Shown here piece after piece: positions 16,859 to 25,223 of a DNA stretch of 54,029 nt. The notes under the pieces are model-generated. The model was not told the DNA's origin and searched no databases. It saw only the letters and a list, made by a program, of their open reading frames with translations. Within the stretch, counting starts at the first letter, position 1. Each line of letters begins with the position of its first letter. This DNA comes from Phaeodactylibacter sp. (GTDB lineage: Bacteria > Bacteroidota > Bacteroidia > Chitinophagales > Saprospiraceae), in assembly GCA_024103175.1 (NCBI GenBank), contig JAGFJE010000118.1, positions 1-54,029 of the forward strand, written 5' to 3'. The position numbers and the translations under genes were made by a program.

Positions 16859-16919
16859 GCTTGTTTGGAGGTAGTCATTTGGCCAGCAAAGGCCTGCAAA
16901 TGACTACCTCCAAACAAGC
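16859..16919. terminator. Perfect 23-bp inverted repeat between two T9SS genes
   Basis: Arms 16859-16881 and 16897-16919 (GCTTGTTTGGAGGTAGTC and five more bases) pair without mismatch around a 15-nt loop. The same arm sequence recurs singly at 5359-5376 and 28470-28487, so it is also a dispersed repeat. It lies 22 bp past the stop of the Omp28-like gene. Confidence 0.7.
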
Positions 16920-16941
16920 ACAAAGAGCTCGGCTTGCTTAC

Positions 16942-18900
16942 CTACTTAGCCACTGAAACCCGTTCGCTCACGACTCCATGTTCGGAAGCGACCCGGATGA
17001 GGTACAGGCCGGAATGCTGCGGCTCCCAGCGCAGCTGATGGGCGCCGGCGAGGAACTGCTCCCCTCCCGCCAACTGGCTGACGCGCCTGCCGGAAGCATC
17101 GAAGACAGTGACATCCAGGCGGCTGCTTTCCACCAGTTGGATGTCGACATTCACCCATTCACTGGCAGGGTTGGGATAGGCAAACACCTTGCCTTCCAAC
17201 AGGCCGGGCTCGTCGACGCGGGAAACGACTTCTTCCTGCACATTGATATTGTCGATGAACAGGTTGTTGCCATAATCGGAAGTAGCCGTAAAACGAACCG
17301 TCAGCTCGGCGGCGCCGTCAAAGGCGCTCAGGTCGAGGGTATCGCTTGCCCACTGGCTGCCGGAAGGGACGAAGTAAGCTGTTGCCGGGCTGCGCGTAGA
17401 CAGCGCGGCGCCCGCCTTATTGTAGATCATCACCCAGTTGTCTCCACAATCGGCAGATACTTCTATGGACAGCCGGTCGTTGGTATCAAAGGAACTGAAA
17501 GGATACTGGGCATGGGCATGGTCAAAGGACAGGATGGTATTTTCACTTTCGGAAAGGTCTATTTTCTCAAAGATCAGGTAAGCCTTATCGCCGGTCTCGT
17601 CCCAGTTGTAAAAGTCGACCATGATCGACTTGGCGGAACTTCCGTGACCGCCCGGCTGGCCGGAAAAGCTGGCGCCGAGGCCCACCAGGTAGTTGCGGTT
17701 GACCACGCCGAACTCGAGGTCGGCGTCTCTGATGATCAGCGAATTGTCGGGCACGGCCAGGTTGGGCGTCGTTTCGAATGCTTCGGATATGCGCTCTCCC
17801 ACCGGCGCCGGCTGCAGGGTATAGAACACTCTGGTATCTTCCAACTGGTTGAAGCGGTTGTAATCGGCCAGCCCATCGTTGATATTGGTGACTTCAAAGT
17901 AGAGTTCGTTGCGCCCGGCATTGACGGGTAATTCTCCCATATCCAGGCTTACAGATTGGCCCTGGCTGAGCGTGCCCGTCCAGCTTTGGGCAGCCACCTC
18001 CTCCCCGTTGAGGGAAAGCGCCACATCGAAGGAAGTAACTTCTGTTTCTTCCGCGTTCTCAACCACAATGGCCGGATTTAATGTGTAGGTGCAAAGGTTA
18101 TTGGGCTGGTCAAGGCCAAAAGAGATAGCCAGGTCGGGGTATTCATCCCCGATCCCCTTGGCTTCGCTGTAGGCCGCCTGGTGGATGCGGCGGTTGCCGT
18201 TGCTCTGTACAAAGGCGGCTACCGCGATCTGATCGTACCCGTAGATGTACTTGGGCAGAGGGGCGGCGTATTCAAACACCAGGGAATCTCCGGCGGCGAT
18301 AGCACCGACCGGGGCGCCGTCGGCACTTGGGATCATCAGGCGCATGACGTTGTAGAAGTCCCTTTCATTTGTTGACCCAGGAGGGCTGTCAAACAGTACT
18401 TCCTCCTCCACCACTGCGCAATGCAGGACGGTATTGGCGGGGTTGAATACATCATCGGAGACATTGCGGATGACCCCGCTGATGTAAATGGAATCCAGGC
18501 CCCGGCTGAGTTCGTGGGTGAGTCCCATCTCCAGTGGAGTAGGATCATCGTAGGCATTGTTGACCTGGCTCTGCGTTACGCTGCCGGAGGTGCCGGCGTC
18601 GAGCGTGCCGTCGATGTGAACATTGGGCACACCGGTAACGCCATAGTAATCGACCCGGGTACGCACCTGGGTGGGGTTCTGGTCGTTCATCGGGTCTGTA
18701 CCCGGCCAGGACGTCTGGTATTTTAGCAATACCACCTTATCCCAGTTATTGAACATCAACTGGTTAAATCCAGGATTTTGAGCGGCACAGGGGACACAGG
18801 AGGCTTGCGTAAAAGATTCGACCATCACCCGGCGCTGGGCCTGCCCGAAGGAAAGGATCTGGGTAAATAAAAAACCTAGTAGGAGTAGAGCTGCTCTCAT
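16942..18900 (-). CDS. Omp28-like thioredoxin-fold protein with T9SS sorting domain
   Basis: Secreted 652-residue protein. The signal peptide (MRAALLLLGFLFTQILSFGQA) is followed by an Omp28-related thioredoxin-like region (about 22-250) with CVPC in FTQASCVPCAAQN, a long CARDB/choice-of-anchor-like beta region (about 250-560) and a type A T9SS tail (VFAYPNPASEWVNVDIQ...GLYLIRVAS). Likely surface-bound; the CxxC suggests thiol-disulfide or metal-related activity, but the substrate is unknown. Same strand as the smaller T9SS gene. Confidence 0.87.
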   Translation of the reverse strand: MRAALLLLGFLFTQILSFGQAQRRVMVESFTQASCVPCAAQNPGFNQLMFNNWDKVVLLKYQTSWPGTDPMNDQNPTQVRTRVDYYGVTGVPNVHIDGTLDAGTSGSVTQSQVNNAYDDPTPLEMGLTHELSRGLDSIYISGVIRNVSDDVFNPANTVLHCAVVEEEVLFDSPPGSTNERDFYNVMRLMIPSADGAPVGAIAAGDSLVFEYAAPLPKYIYGYDQIAVAAFVQSNGNRRIHQAAYSEAKGIGDEYPDLAISFGLDQPNNLCTYTLNPAIVVENAEETEVTSFDVALSLNGEEVAAQSWTGTLSQGQSVSLDMGELPVNAGRNELYFEVTNINDGLADYNRFNQLEDTRVFYTLQPAPVGERISEAFETTPNLAVPDNSLIIRDADLEFGVVNRNYLVGLGASFSGQPGGHGSSAKSIMVDFYNWDETGDKAYLIFEKIDLSESENTILSFDHAHAQYPFSSFDTNDRLSIEVSADCGDNWVMIYNKAGAALSTRSPATAYFVPSGSQWASDTLDLSAFDGAAELTVRFTATSDYGNNLFIDNINVQEEVVSRVDEPGLLEGKVFAYPNPASEWVNVDIQLVESSRLDVTVFDASGRRVSQLAGGEQFLAGAHQLRWEPQHSGLYLIRVASEHGVVSERVSVAK

Positions 18901-19128
18901 AATGTAATAAGCTTGTTTTTTGTTTGTAGATAAAATTGCTAGAAGGTGGCTAAGTTAGGCAAAAAATTCTCTTTAACAACGAAGAGCCAAATGAGACTCA
19001 GGCTGTAATCCGATCACTCTGTCTTATTCAAGACACGGACCCCTTTCCAAAGCGGTTTATTTCAACCATATGCTTCTTGGCGAAATTCCCTAAATTGACG
19101 CCACATTCTAAAACCGAAGCCTGGCTCT

Positions 19129-20505
19129 ATGCATATTGCCATCCTGGGAAACGGCATCGCCGGCATCACCGCCGCCCGTTTTATCCGAAAGCTCAGCGAC
19201 CACGACATCACGGTCATCTCCGCCGAAACCGATCATTTTTTCTCCCGCACCGCACTCATGTACATCTACATGGGGCACCTGCGGTACGAAGACACCAAAC
19301 CCTACGAGGACTGGTTCTGGGAAAAGAACCGCATCAACCTGTTGCGCGCCTACATCGAGCGCATCGATTTTGACAACAAAAAGCTGTACGGCAGCCAAGG
19401 AGAAGAGGTGGCTTACGACAAACTCCTGCTGGCCACCGGCTCGGCGCCCAATAAGTTTGGCTGGCCGGGGCAGGGCCTGCAGGGGGTAGGAGGGCTTTAC
19501 AGCTATCAGGACCTTCAGAACATGGAGCGCTTCAGCGACGGCCTCCAGCGAGCCGTCATCGTGGGCGGCGGCCTGATCGGCATCGAAATGGCGGAAATGT
19601 TCCATTCCCGCCATATACCGGTTACTTTTCTGGTACGGGAGGAAAGTTACTGGGATATGGTGCTGCCCCCGGAGGAATCGGCTATGGTAAACCGCTATAT
19701 CCGGGAGGCCGGCATCGACTTACGCCTGTCGACGGAACTCAAAGAGATCGTCGATGACGGCCACGGCCGGGCCTGCGCCGTCATTACCGGTTCCGGCGAG
19801 CGCATCGAGTGCGGCTACGTAGGCCTGACCGCCGGCGTACACCCCAATATCGGCTTCCTGAAAAATACTGCCCTGGAAACCGACAAGGGCATCCTCGCCA
19901 ACGACTTCCTGGAAACCAATATCCCCGATGTATATACCGCCGGCGACTGCATGCAGCTGCGCAACCCCCGCCCCGGCCGGCGCGCCATCGAGGCGGTGTG
20001 GTATACCGGGCGAATGGCAGGAGAGACGGCGGCTTACAATATATGCTTGTCCTGTGGAATTTCTACAGGAAATATTCCACAGGACGGTAAGAAGATACCC
20101 TACGACCCCGGCATCTGGTTCAACTCCGCCAAATTCATAGATATTGAATACCAGGTGTACGGCGATGTGCAGGCCGATCCGCCGGAAAACCACGCCTCCA
20201 TTTACTGGGAGCATCCGGACGGGCGGAAGAGCATCCGCCTGGTTTACGATAAGGAAAAAGGCCATATCCTCGGCTTCAACCTGATGGGCGTCCGCTACCG
20301 CCACGAGGTGTGTGAAAAGTGGATACGCGAAAAAACGCACATCGAAGAAGTACTCCAAAACCTGGGCATCGCCAACTTCGACCCGGAATTCTACGATGAG
20401 TACGACGAGGAAGTCGTCCGGATGTACAACGAGCAAACCGGCCGGAGCCTGCGCCTGAAAAAACGGCGGGGGCTGGCCGGCGCCCTGCGCTTTCTCAAAC
20501 TTTAA
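19129..20505 (+). CDS. FAD/NAD(P)-dependent oxidoreductase
   Basis: Pyridine nucleotide-disulfide oxidoreductase-type flavoprotein of 458 residues. The FAD motif is GNGIAGITAA at the N-terminus, VGGGLIGIEMAE (about 146-157) binds NAD(P)H, and IPDVYTAGDCMQLRN closes the FAD site. The redox disulfide of LpdA-type enzymes is absent. A 37-bp palindrome (20049-20085) is inserted in frame near residue 310, adding roughly SCGISTGNIPQD. It lies 72 bp upstream of a membrane 4Fe-4S protein, suggesting joint electron transfer. Confidence 0.85.
   Translation: MHIAILGNGIAGITAARFIRKLSDHDITVISAETDHFFSRTALMYIYMGHLRYEDTKPYEDWFWEKNRINLLRAYIERIDFDNKKLYGSQGEEVAYDKLLLATGSAPNKFGWPGQGLQGVGGLYSYQDLQNMERFSDGLQRAVIVGGGLIGIEMAEMFHSRHIPVTFLVREESYWDMVLPPEESAMVNRYIREAGIDLRLSTELKEIVDDGHGRACAVITGSGERIECGYVGLTAGVHPNIGFLKNTALETDKGILANDFLETNIPDVYTAGDCMQLRNPRPGRRAIEAVWYTGRMAGETAAYNICLSCGISTGNIPQDGKKIPYDPGIWFNSAKFIDIEYQVYGDVQADPPENHASIYWEHPDGRKSIRLVYDKEKGHILGFNLMGVRYRHEVCEKWIREKTHIEEVLQNLGIANFDPEFYDEYDEEVVRMYNEQTGRSLRLKKRRGLAGALRFLKL
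20049..20085. repeat. In-frame palindromic insert in the oxidoreductase gene
   Basis: GTCCTGTGGAAT (20049-20060) is perfectly repeated in inverse at 20074-20085. The core matches the palindrome at 6702-6731. It falls between the conserved segments AAYN and YDPGIWFNSAKF and keeps the frame open, so it lengthens a surface loop. Confidence 0.7.
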
Positions 20506-20553
20506 ACTTGACAAGTTTTCCTTCAGGGCCTCACCGGCAAACTCGTCAAGTTT
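20504..20553. terminator. CTTGACAAG hairpin, copy 1
   Basis: AAACTTGACAAGTTT (20504-20518) starts on the stop codon of the oxidoreductase gene and is inversely repeated as AAACTCGTCAAGTTT (20539-20553). The left arm is itself palindromic. A related unit follows obgE at 51126-51175. It may attenuate transcription between the oxidoreductase and the Fe-S gene. Confidence 0.55.
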
Positions 20554-20577
20554 TCGAACTGAAAAAAATCAACAGGA

Positions 20578-22377
20578 ATGAATACCCTGCAAAACACCGG
20601 CCTCGGCCTTTTTATCATAGCCTTGCTCCTGTTCACTGTTTCCCTGGGCCTGGATGATTACCGCCTTACTGAAGAAAGCATTTCGGAGGCCATCGGCAAC
20701 GAGTACCATCTCGAAGCAATAACACAGGCGGCTCGTGAAAAAGAAATGCTCGGCAAAGAATTCGGCAGCAGTTTCCAGTTTGCGCCTGCCTTCAAAAAGG
20801 TGCTGGAATCTGCACAAGAAGCACTCGATAAACAAGCCAAGGAGGCCCTGCCCGAAGGCGTCAGCCAGTGGGAGTATAAGATGGGCGGCTGGCTGTTCAA
20901 AGACTATACCTACATCGCCGCCAAAAAGAGCAGCGCCGGGCCGGTATCCAACAACCCCCTGTTGTTCTTTTTTCTCACCATCGGCCTGGGCGCCTTTGGC
21001 GGCCTGTTATACATCATTCCCCAATTCAGGGCGCTGCCCGGCATCAAGCACGACCACATCTACCACAACTCCATGACCCGTGGCCTGAGCGTGGGCTGGC
21101 GCGGCTTCTTCCTGGGCGCCGCCGTGATCGGGCTGCTCCTCTACGGCGTCTTTTACATGAACGACAAGTACTTCTGGCCGGGGGTGTCGGCCGTTGTCGC
21201 CCTGCTCATCATTGGTTTGGTATTCTTCTACCAGAACCAGTCCAGGAGAAACCCCGCCCGCTCCGCTTCTCCCCAGGTGACGGGCTGGCTGGGTATTTTA
21301 ACCGGCGTATATCTCATCGGGTTCTACCTGCTTCTTTACTGGGCGCCCCAGCACATCACCGGCTGGGTGCTGATGGCCGACCCGCTGAGCCAGGCGCTGA
21401 ACGGCGGCGAGGCCAGCCAGTGGTTCCTCTACGGGCTGCTGTACACCCTCGTCATCCTGGTCATGGGCGTGCGCATGTTCGCCAAATACATGCACAACCG
21501 CTACCAACAGCTCCGCACCTACTCGGTTATGTTCTTTCAGCTGGCCTTTGCCTTCCTTATCCCCGAGATCCTGGTGCGGCTCAACCTGCCGTCGATGGAC
21601 CTGAAGAACATCTGGCCGCTGAACTATACCTTCTTCTTCGACTGGAACATCAACAACCTGATCGGCAGCGGCGCCCTCGGCATCTTCATGCTGGTGTGGG
21701 GCATCATCCTGGTGGTCGTTGCCGTTCCCCTGATCACTTACTTCTATGGCAAGCGCTGGTACTGCTCGTGGGTGTGCGGCTGCGGCGGCCTGGCTGAAAC
21801 GCTGGGCGACCCCTACCGGCAGCTGTCCGACAAGAGCCTGCGCGCCTGGCAGTTCGAACGCTGGATCGTTCACGGCGTGCTGGTGTTCGCCGTGGTGATG
21901 ACGGCCCTGGCGCTCTACACTTATTTTTCCGGCGAAAGGACAGTACTGGGCTTCAATAGCAACACGGTGCGCACCTGGTATGGCTTCCTCATCGGCTCGG
22001 CCTTTGCCGGCGTGGTCGGCACCGGCTTCTATCCGCTGATGGGCAACCGGGTGTGGTGCCGCTTCGGCTGCCCGCTGGCAGCCTACCTGGGCCTGGTGCA
22101 GCGTTTCAAGTCGCGCTTTCGCATCACCACCAACGGCGGCCAGTGCATCTCCTGCGGCAATTGCTCGGCCTACTGCGAGATGGGCATCGACGTGCGTTGG
22201 TACGCCCAGCGTGGGCAGGACGTGGTGCGCGCCTCCTGCGTGGGCTGCGGCGTATGCGCGGCCGTGTGCCCGAGGGGCGTGTTACGGCTGGAAAACAGCA
22301 GTATGGATGTGAATGAGCGGGCGAAGGCGGTGAGGGTGCTGCAGGTGTCGAAGGAGGGGGTGGAGTATGTGGAATGA
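20578..22377 (+). CDS. Polytopic membrane 4Fe-4S protein (NapH/NosR/CcoG-like)
   Basis: Integral membrane protein of 599 residues with about ten hydrophobic segments. After the membrane domain come two Cys motifs, CSWVCGCGG (about 399-407) and CRFGCPLAAY (about 497), as in NapH/NosR-type proteins, and a C-terminal ferredoxin domain with CISCGNCSAYCEMG and CVGCGVCAAVCPRG binding two 4Fe-4S clusters. It likely passes electrons between the quinone pool or cytoplasmic donors and an unknown partner, with the upstream flavoprotein as the obvious donor or acceptor. No nos or nap genes are present in the window. Confidence 0.85.
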   Translation: MNTLQNTGLGLFIIALLLFTVSLGLDDYRLTEESISEAIGNEYHLEAITQAAREKEMLGKEFGSSFQFAPAFKKVLESAQEALDKQAKEALPEGVSQWEYKMGGWLFKDYTYIAAKKSSAGPVSNNPLLFFFLTIGLGAFGGLLYIIPQFRALPGIKHDHIYHNSMTRGLSVGWRGFFLGAAVIGLLLYGVFYMNDKYFWPGVSAVVALLIIGLVFFYQNQSRRNPARSASPQVTGWLGILTGVYLIGFYLLLYWAPQHITGWVLMADPLSQALNGGEASQWFLYGLLYTLVILVMGVRMFAKYMHNRYQQLRTYSVMFFQLAFAFLIPEILVRLNLPSMDLKNIWPLNYTFFFDWNINNLIGSGALGIFMLVWGIILVVVAVPLITYFYGKRWYCSWVCGCGGLAETLGDPYRQLSDKSLRAWQFERWIVHGVLVFAVVMTALALYTYFSGERTVLGFNSNTVRTWYGFLIGSAFAGVVGTGFYPLMGNRVWCRFGCPLAAYLGLVQRFKSRFRITTNGGQCISCGNCSAYCEMGIDVRWYAQRGQDVVRASCVGCGVCAAVCPRGVLRLENSSMDVNERAKAVRVLQVSKEGVEYVE

Positions 22378-22422
22378 GGGAATGAAGGAATGAGGGAATG
22401 AAGGAATGAGGGAATGAATGCG
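22374..22422 (+). repeat. 16-bp tandem repeat (GAATGAGGGAATGAAG) x 3
   Basis: About three units of GAATGAGGGAATGAAG follow directly on the stop of the Fe-S gene. A short simple-sequence tract that is likely variable in copy number; no function is evident. Confidence 0.75.
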
Positions 22423-22467
22423 GTCCATGGGGCTGCTGTTGAGAGCATTTGGATTTAATGTCGACCC

Positions 22468-22800
22468 CTAAGATTTCAATATAGCTTTGATTTCATTGAT
22501 CACCTTTTGAAGTGTGACCTCATTAACGCTTGCTACTTTTCTGATAATGATATTGCTATCTGCTGTAAAAATCCGATTAGGGCGAATGTATGAGAGTTTT
22601 ATCAGGGATCCGTTTTTGAGGTCAGCAGGGGTAATGGATACAGCATAAGAGTCTTTCTTGTGCTGGCTGGTGATTTGACAGAGAATAAGGTCATCGCCTG
22701 CTAAGCTGGCTAATACCAGGGCCGGGCGCCTTTTACTACCAGATAGATCAGAGAAGGGAAATGGAATTACCACTATATCGCCTTTTACAGATCCTGCCAT
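22468..22800 (-). CDS. PemK/MazF-family toxin
   Basis: Probable mRNA interferase of 110 residues. The family N-terminus GDIVVIPFPFSDLSGSKRRPALVLAS and the CQITSQ strand are present, with the conserved Arg in KRRPAL. It overlaps the end of a small upstream frame encoding the likely antitoxin (stop at 22785-22787), as usual for antitoxin-toxin pairs. Confidence 0.87.
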   Translation of the reverse strand: MAGSVKGDIVVIPFPFSDLSGSKRRPALVLASLAGDDLILCQITSQHKKDSYAVSITPADLKNGSLIKLSYIRPNRIFTADSNIIIRKVASVNEVTLQKVINEIKAILKS

Positions 22801-22955
22801 GCCTCATCCTCTTCAGGGGAAAGCCAATCTTTAGCCAGTGTTTTTTCACTGGCAAAATGAGTCATCGTAGGTTCCTCGGCCATCGAAGAGCCTTCTTTTT
22901 GAAGCAAGCTGATGAGTTTTTGCTTTTCCTCCGCCGAAAGCTGGCGTACAAATGT
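22785..22955 (-). CDS. Probable small antitoxin of the MazF-like toxin, start uncertain
   Basis: The frame upstream of the toxin reads TFVRQLSAEEKQKLISLLQK, then EGSSMAEEPTMTHFASEKTL and AKDWLSPEEDEAWQDL, ending inside the toxin start. The hydrophilic helix plus the acidic tail ending in EEDEAWxDL resembles antitoxins of MazF/PemK pairs. No ATG is found in frame before the Met at 22883, which would give only 32 residues, so either a non-ATG start is used or the N-terminus has been lost. Listed from the first clearly conserved residue. Confidence 0.55.
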   Translation of the reverse strand, partial: TFVRQLSAEEKQKLISLLQKEGSSMAEEPTMTHFASEKTLAKDWLSPEEDEAWQDL

Positions 22956-23487
22956 AGCAGCTGTTCCGTATCCGGAAAGGCAAAAGAAGGATTTAAGCCT
23001 AATATTTAGAATAGTAGAATAGCCGGAGAAAAGTTGGCATGGTTCATGCCGTAAGGAATAGAAGGAACCCGGGGAGGTTTTGTTTTTCCAGGTTGTTTAT
23101 TTCAGTGGGCCTGCCTTCGCGTAAAGCTTGTGCCTTCGCTAAAGCTATAGCACATAGAAACGGCAGGCGGAGAAACCCGCTTTCGCGTAAAGCTACGGCG
23201 GACAGGGAAAAAGGATGGGGCGGCAGTTCATGGGATTGGTATGAATTTTTGCGAACGGTGAATAGCCTCAAAGATAAATTAATCTAAAATGCAAAACCGC
23301 AGAACCGAAAAATTTAAAAGTCGGCGGGCGCTTTGGGGGCATTGCCGCGATACTTTTACATTCAGCGTTCGACATTTTACATTTTGACTTATAAAATGCT
23401 ATCCTACCGCCCATCCAGTTTTTGGGACTTCAACATTTCAATAGGTTCAATCGGGAGCATACCGGCGTTCCGGTTGCCCGGTGTCAG
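22956..23487. other. Intergenic region with degenerate TTCGCGTAAAGCT repeats
   Basis: No credible gene. TTCGCGTAAAGCT occurs at 23116-23128 and 23182-23194, with a shorter TTCGCTAAAGCT at 23135-23146, and CCTGCC/GGCAGG pairings surround them, so this looks like a dispersed repeat remnant. The rest shows nothing identifiable. Confidence 0.5.
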
Positions 23488-24129
23488 CTAAGCGCGCTTG
23501 CTGTGTACGTCGAGGTAGGCGCTGGCGCCGGGCTGAGACAGCAGGTTGCCGAGCATCTCCTTGGCGCGGAACAACTGAGCCTTAACGGTGCCGAGGGGAA
23601 TATCCAGCTCGGTGGCGATCTCTTCGTAGCTCAGTTCCTCGAAATAGCGCAGTTCGATCATCAGGCGGTACTTGCCGTTGAGGCGGCCGAGCATTTCGCG
23701 CATCAGCTGTACGCGCTGGTCGCGGATGATGGTTTCTTCCGGGTCCAGGGTAGCGGAACGCAGGTTGCCGGAGTAGTCGCTGCTGCTTTCGCCGTCGATG
23801 GGCTCGTCGATGGAGAACATGTTGAGGCGCTTCTTGCGGATGTAGTCGATGCCGTTGTTAATGGCGATGCGGAACAACCAGGTGCTGAAGGCGTAGCGCG
23901 GCACGTAGCTGTCGATCTTGGCGAAGGCCTTGCCAAAGGCTTCAATGGTCAGGTCTTCGGCATCTTCCCGGTTTTTGACCATCTTCAGCATCATGTGAAA
24001 GATGGGGTTGCGGTAACGCTCCAGGAGGATAGAATAGGCCTTCTGGTCTCCCTTGATGGCTTTCTTAACAATTGAGTAGTCGTCCAGCGCTCTGGCGGAG
24101 GTGATGTTGTTGTGTACTGCTACTTCCAT
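23488..24129 (-). CDS. Sigma-70 family ECF RNA polymerase sigma factor
   Basis: A 213-residue RpoE-like sigma factor. Region 2 is seen in ILLERYRNPIFHMMLKMVKNREDAEDLTIEAFGKAF and STWLFRIAINNGIDYIRKKR; region 4 is in LSYEEIATELDIPLGTVKAQLFRAKEML. Its start overlaps the stop of the glycosyltransferase by 10 bp, making it the last gene of the lpxK-acyltransferase-glycosyltransferase operon. No anti-sigma gene lies next to it, so its control is unknown; an envelope-stress role is inference from the operon. Confidence 0.92.
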   Translation of the reverse strand: MEVAVHNNITSARALDDYSIVKKAIKGDQKAYSILLERYRNPIFHMMLKMVKNREDAEDLTIEAFGKAFAKIDSYVPRYAFSTWLFRIAINNGIDYIRKKRLNMFSIDEPIDGESSSDYSGNLRSATLDPEETIIRDQRVQLMREMLGRLNGKYRLMIELRYFEELSYEEIATELDIPLGTVKAQLFRAKEMLGNLLSQPGASAYLDVHSKRA

Positions 24130-25223
24130 TTTTCCTTTGATTTAAAAAAAAGTGCCGGCGCGAACACGAGGTAGGAACAAGCGTAGAGTACATCGAGGAA
24201 TGGGATCCACCTGATCAGAGAAGAGTCGTGTAGTTTTCTCAGAATCAGTATGTACAGTGCAGAGGCTACCCCTATCCGTGCCAGATAGTTAAGTAATACG
24301 GTTAATTCCAGATTGTGAAAAAGGATCAAGGCGATGCCAAAGGCGTAGTGCCCGAAGTGGCTGGCGGACAGCAGGCCGAGGGCGAGCTGGTGCACCAACC
24401 GGTAACGGGTGCCAGTGGTTAAGTGCCTTGATTTCTGGCGATAGTAGCCTCTCCAACTACTTTTTGGTTCTGAATAGACGAATGCTTGAGGTGACAGGAT
24501 CACCCTGGTGTTGGCTCGCGTAGCTACCTGGTTGATGAACAGGTCGTCATCACCGGATGCTATGTGAGCATGTGCATCGAAACCTCCGGACCCACGAAAT
24601 AGAGATTTTCGATAACACAAGTTGCGCCCTACACCCATGTAGGGCAACCCCATTAATGCAAAGGAAAGATATTGGATAGCAGAATAGGCGGTCTCAAAGC
24701 GAATAAAGGCATTCAGGATGCCTTTCCCACGAAAATAAGGGCTGTATCCTAATCCGATCTTCGCCCAATCCCGAATGAATGCTTGCATAAAATCGAGCCA
24801 CTGGGGGCTCGCCGGGCGGCAATCGGCGTCAGATAATAAGAGTATTTCAAATTTTGCAGCTTCAATGCCCTTGCTTAAGGCTGCTTTTTTCCCACGAGGA
24901 GTATTGACTTGTACGTCAATAAGGCGCAAGATGTTACTTTTTTTTTGAAAATCCAAAAGAACTTCCAAAGTTTTATCAGAAGAATTATCATTTACTACAA
25001 TTACCTCGTACGCCGAATAGTCCTGAGCCAGGAAATACGGGAGGTTTCGCCGCAGATTGTCTTCTTCGTTGCGCGCACAAATAATTATGGAAACGGGCTC
25101 GGGAGGGCCGGGAGGAGGGAGCGGCTGCCGGTAAAAGGCCAGGCGAGAGAAGACGAACAGCCAGTAAAAAAGCTGTACGGCAGTGCATCCCAGAAAAAGA
25201 AAAAGCAGCGTATCCTGGATCAA
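24120..25223 (-). CDS. Family 2 membrane glycosyltransferase
   Basis: A 367-residue GT-A glycosyltransferase anchored by an N-terminal hydrophobic segment (LLFLFLGCTAVQLFYWLFVF) and C-terminal hydrophobic segments. The nucleotide-sugar site is visible in VSIIICARNEEDNLRRNL and VNDNSSDKT, and the acidic motif in LLLSDADCRP. A QSRH segment near RGYYRQKSRHLTTG resembles the QxxRW region of processive enzymes. It overlaps the acyltransferase by 4 bp and the sigma factor by 10 bp. Acceptor unknown; a glycolipid or polysaccharide is likely. Confidence 0.9.
   Translation of the reverse strand: MIQDTLLFLFLGCTAVQLFYWLFVFSRLAFYRQPLPPPGPPEPVSIIICARNEEDNLRRNLPYFLAQDYSAYEVIVVNDNSSDKTLEVLLDFQKKSNILRLIDVQVNTPRGKKAALSKGIEAAKFEILLLSDADCRPASPQWLDFMQAFIRDWAKIGLGYSPYFRGKGILNAFIRFETAYSAIQYLSFALMGLPYMGVGRNLCYRKSLFRGSGGFDAHAHIASGDDDLFINQVATRANTRVILSPQAFVYSEPKSSWRGYYRQKSRHLTTGTRYRLVHQLALGLLSASHFGHYAFGIALILFHNLELTVLLNYLARIGVASALYILILRKLHDSSLIRWIPFLDVLYACSYLVFAPALFFKSKEKWK

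Noticed and set aside
22374..22422. Tandem GAATGAGG units as a CRISPR array
   Set aside because: Units are adjacent without spacers, and no cas genes are present.
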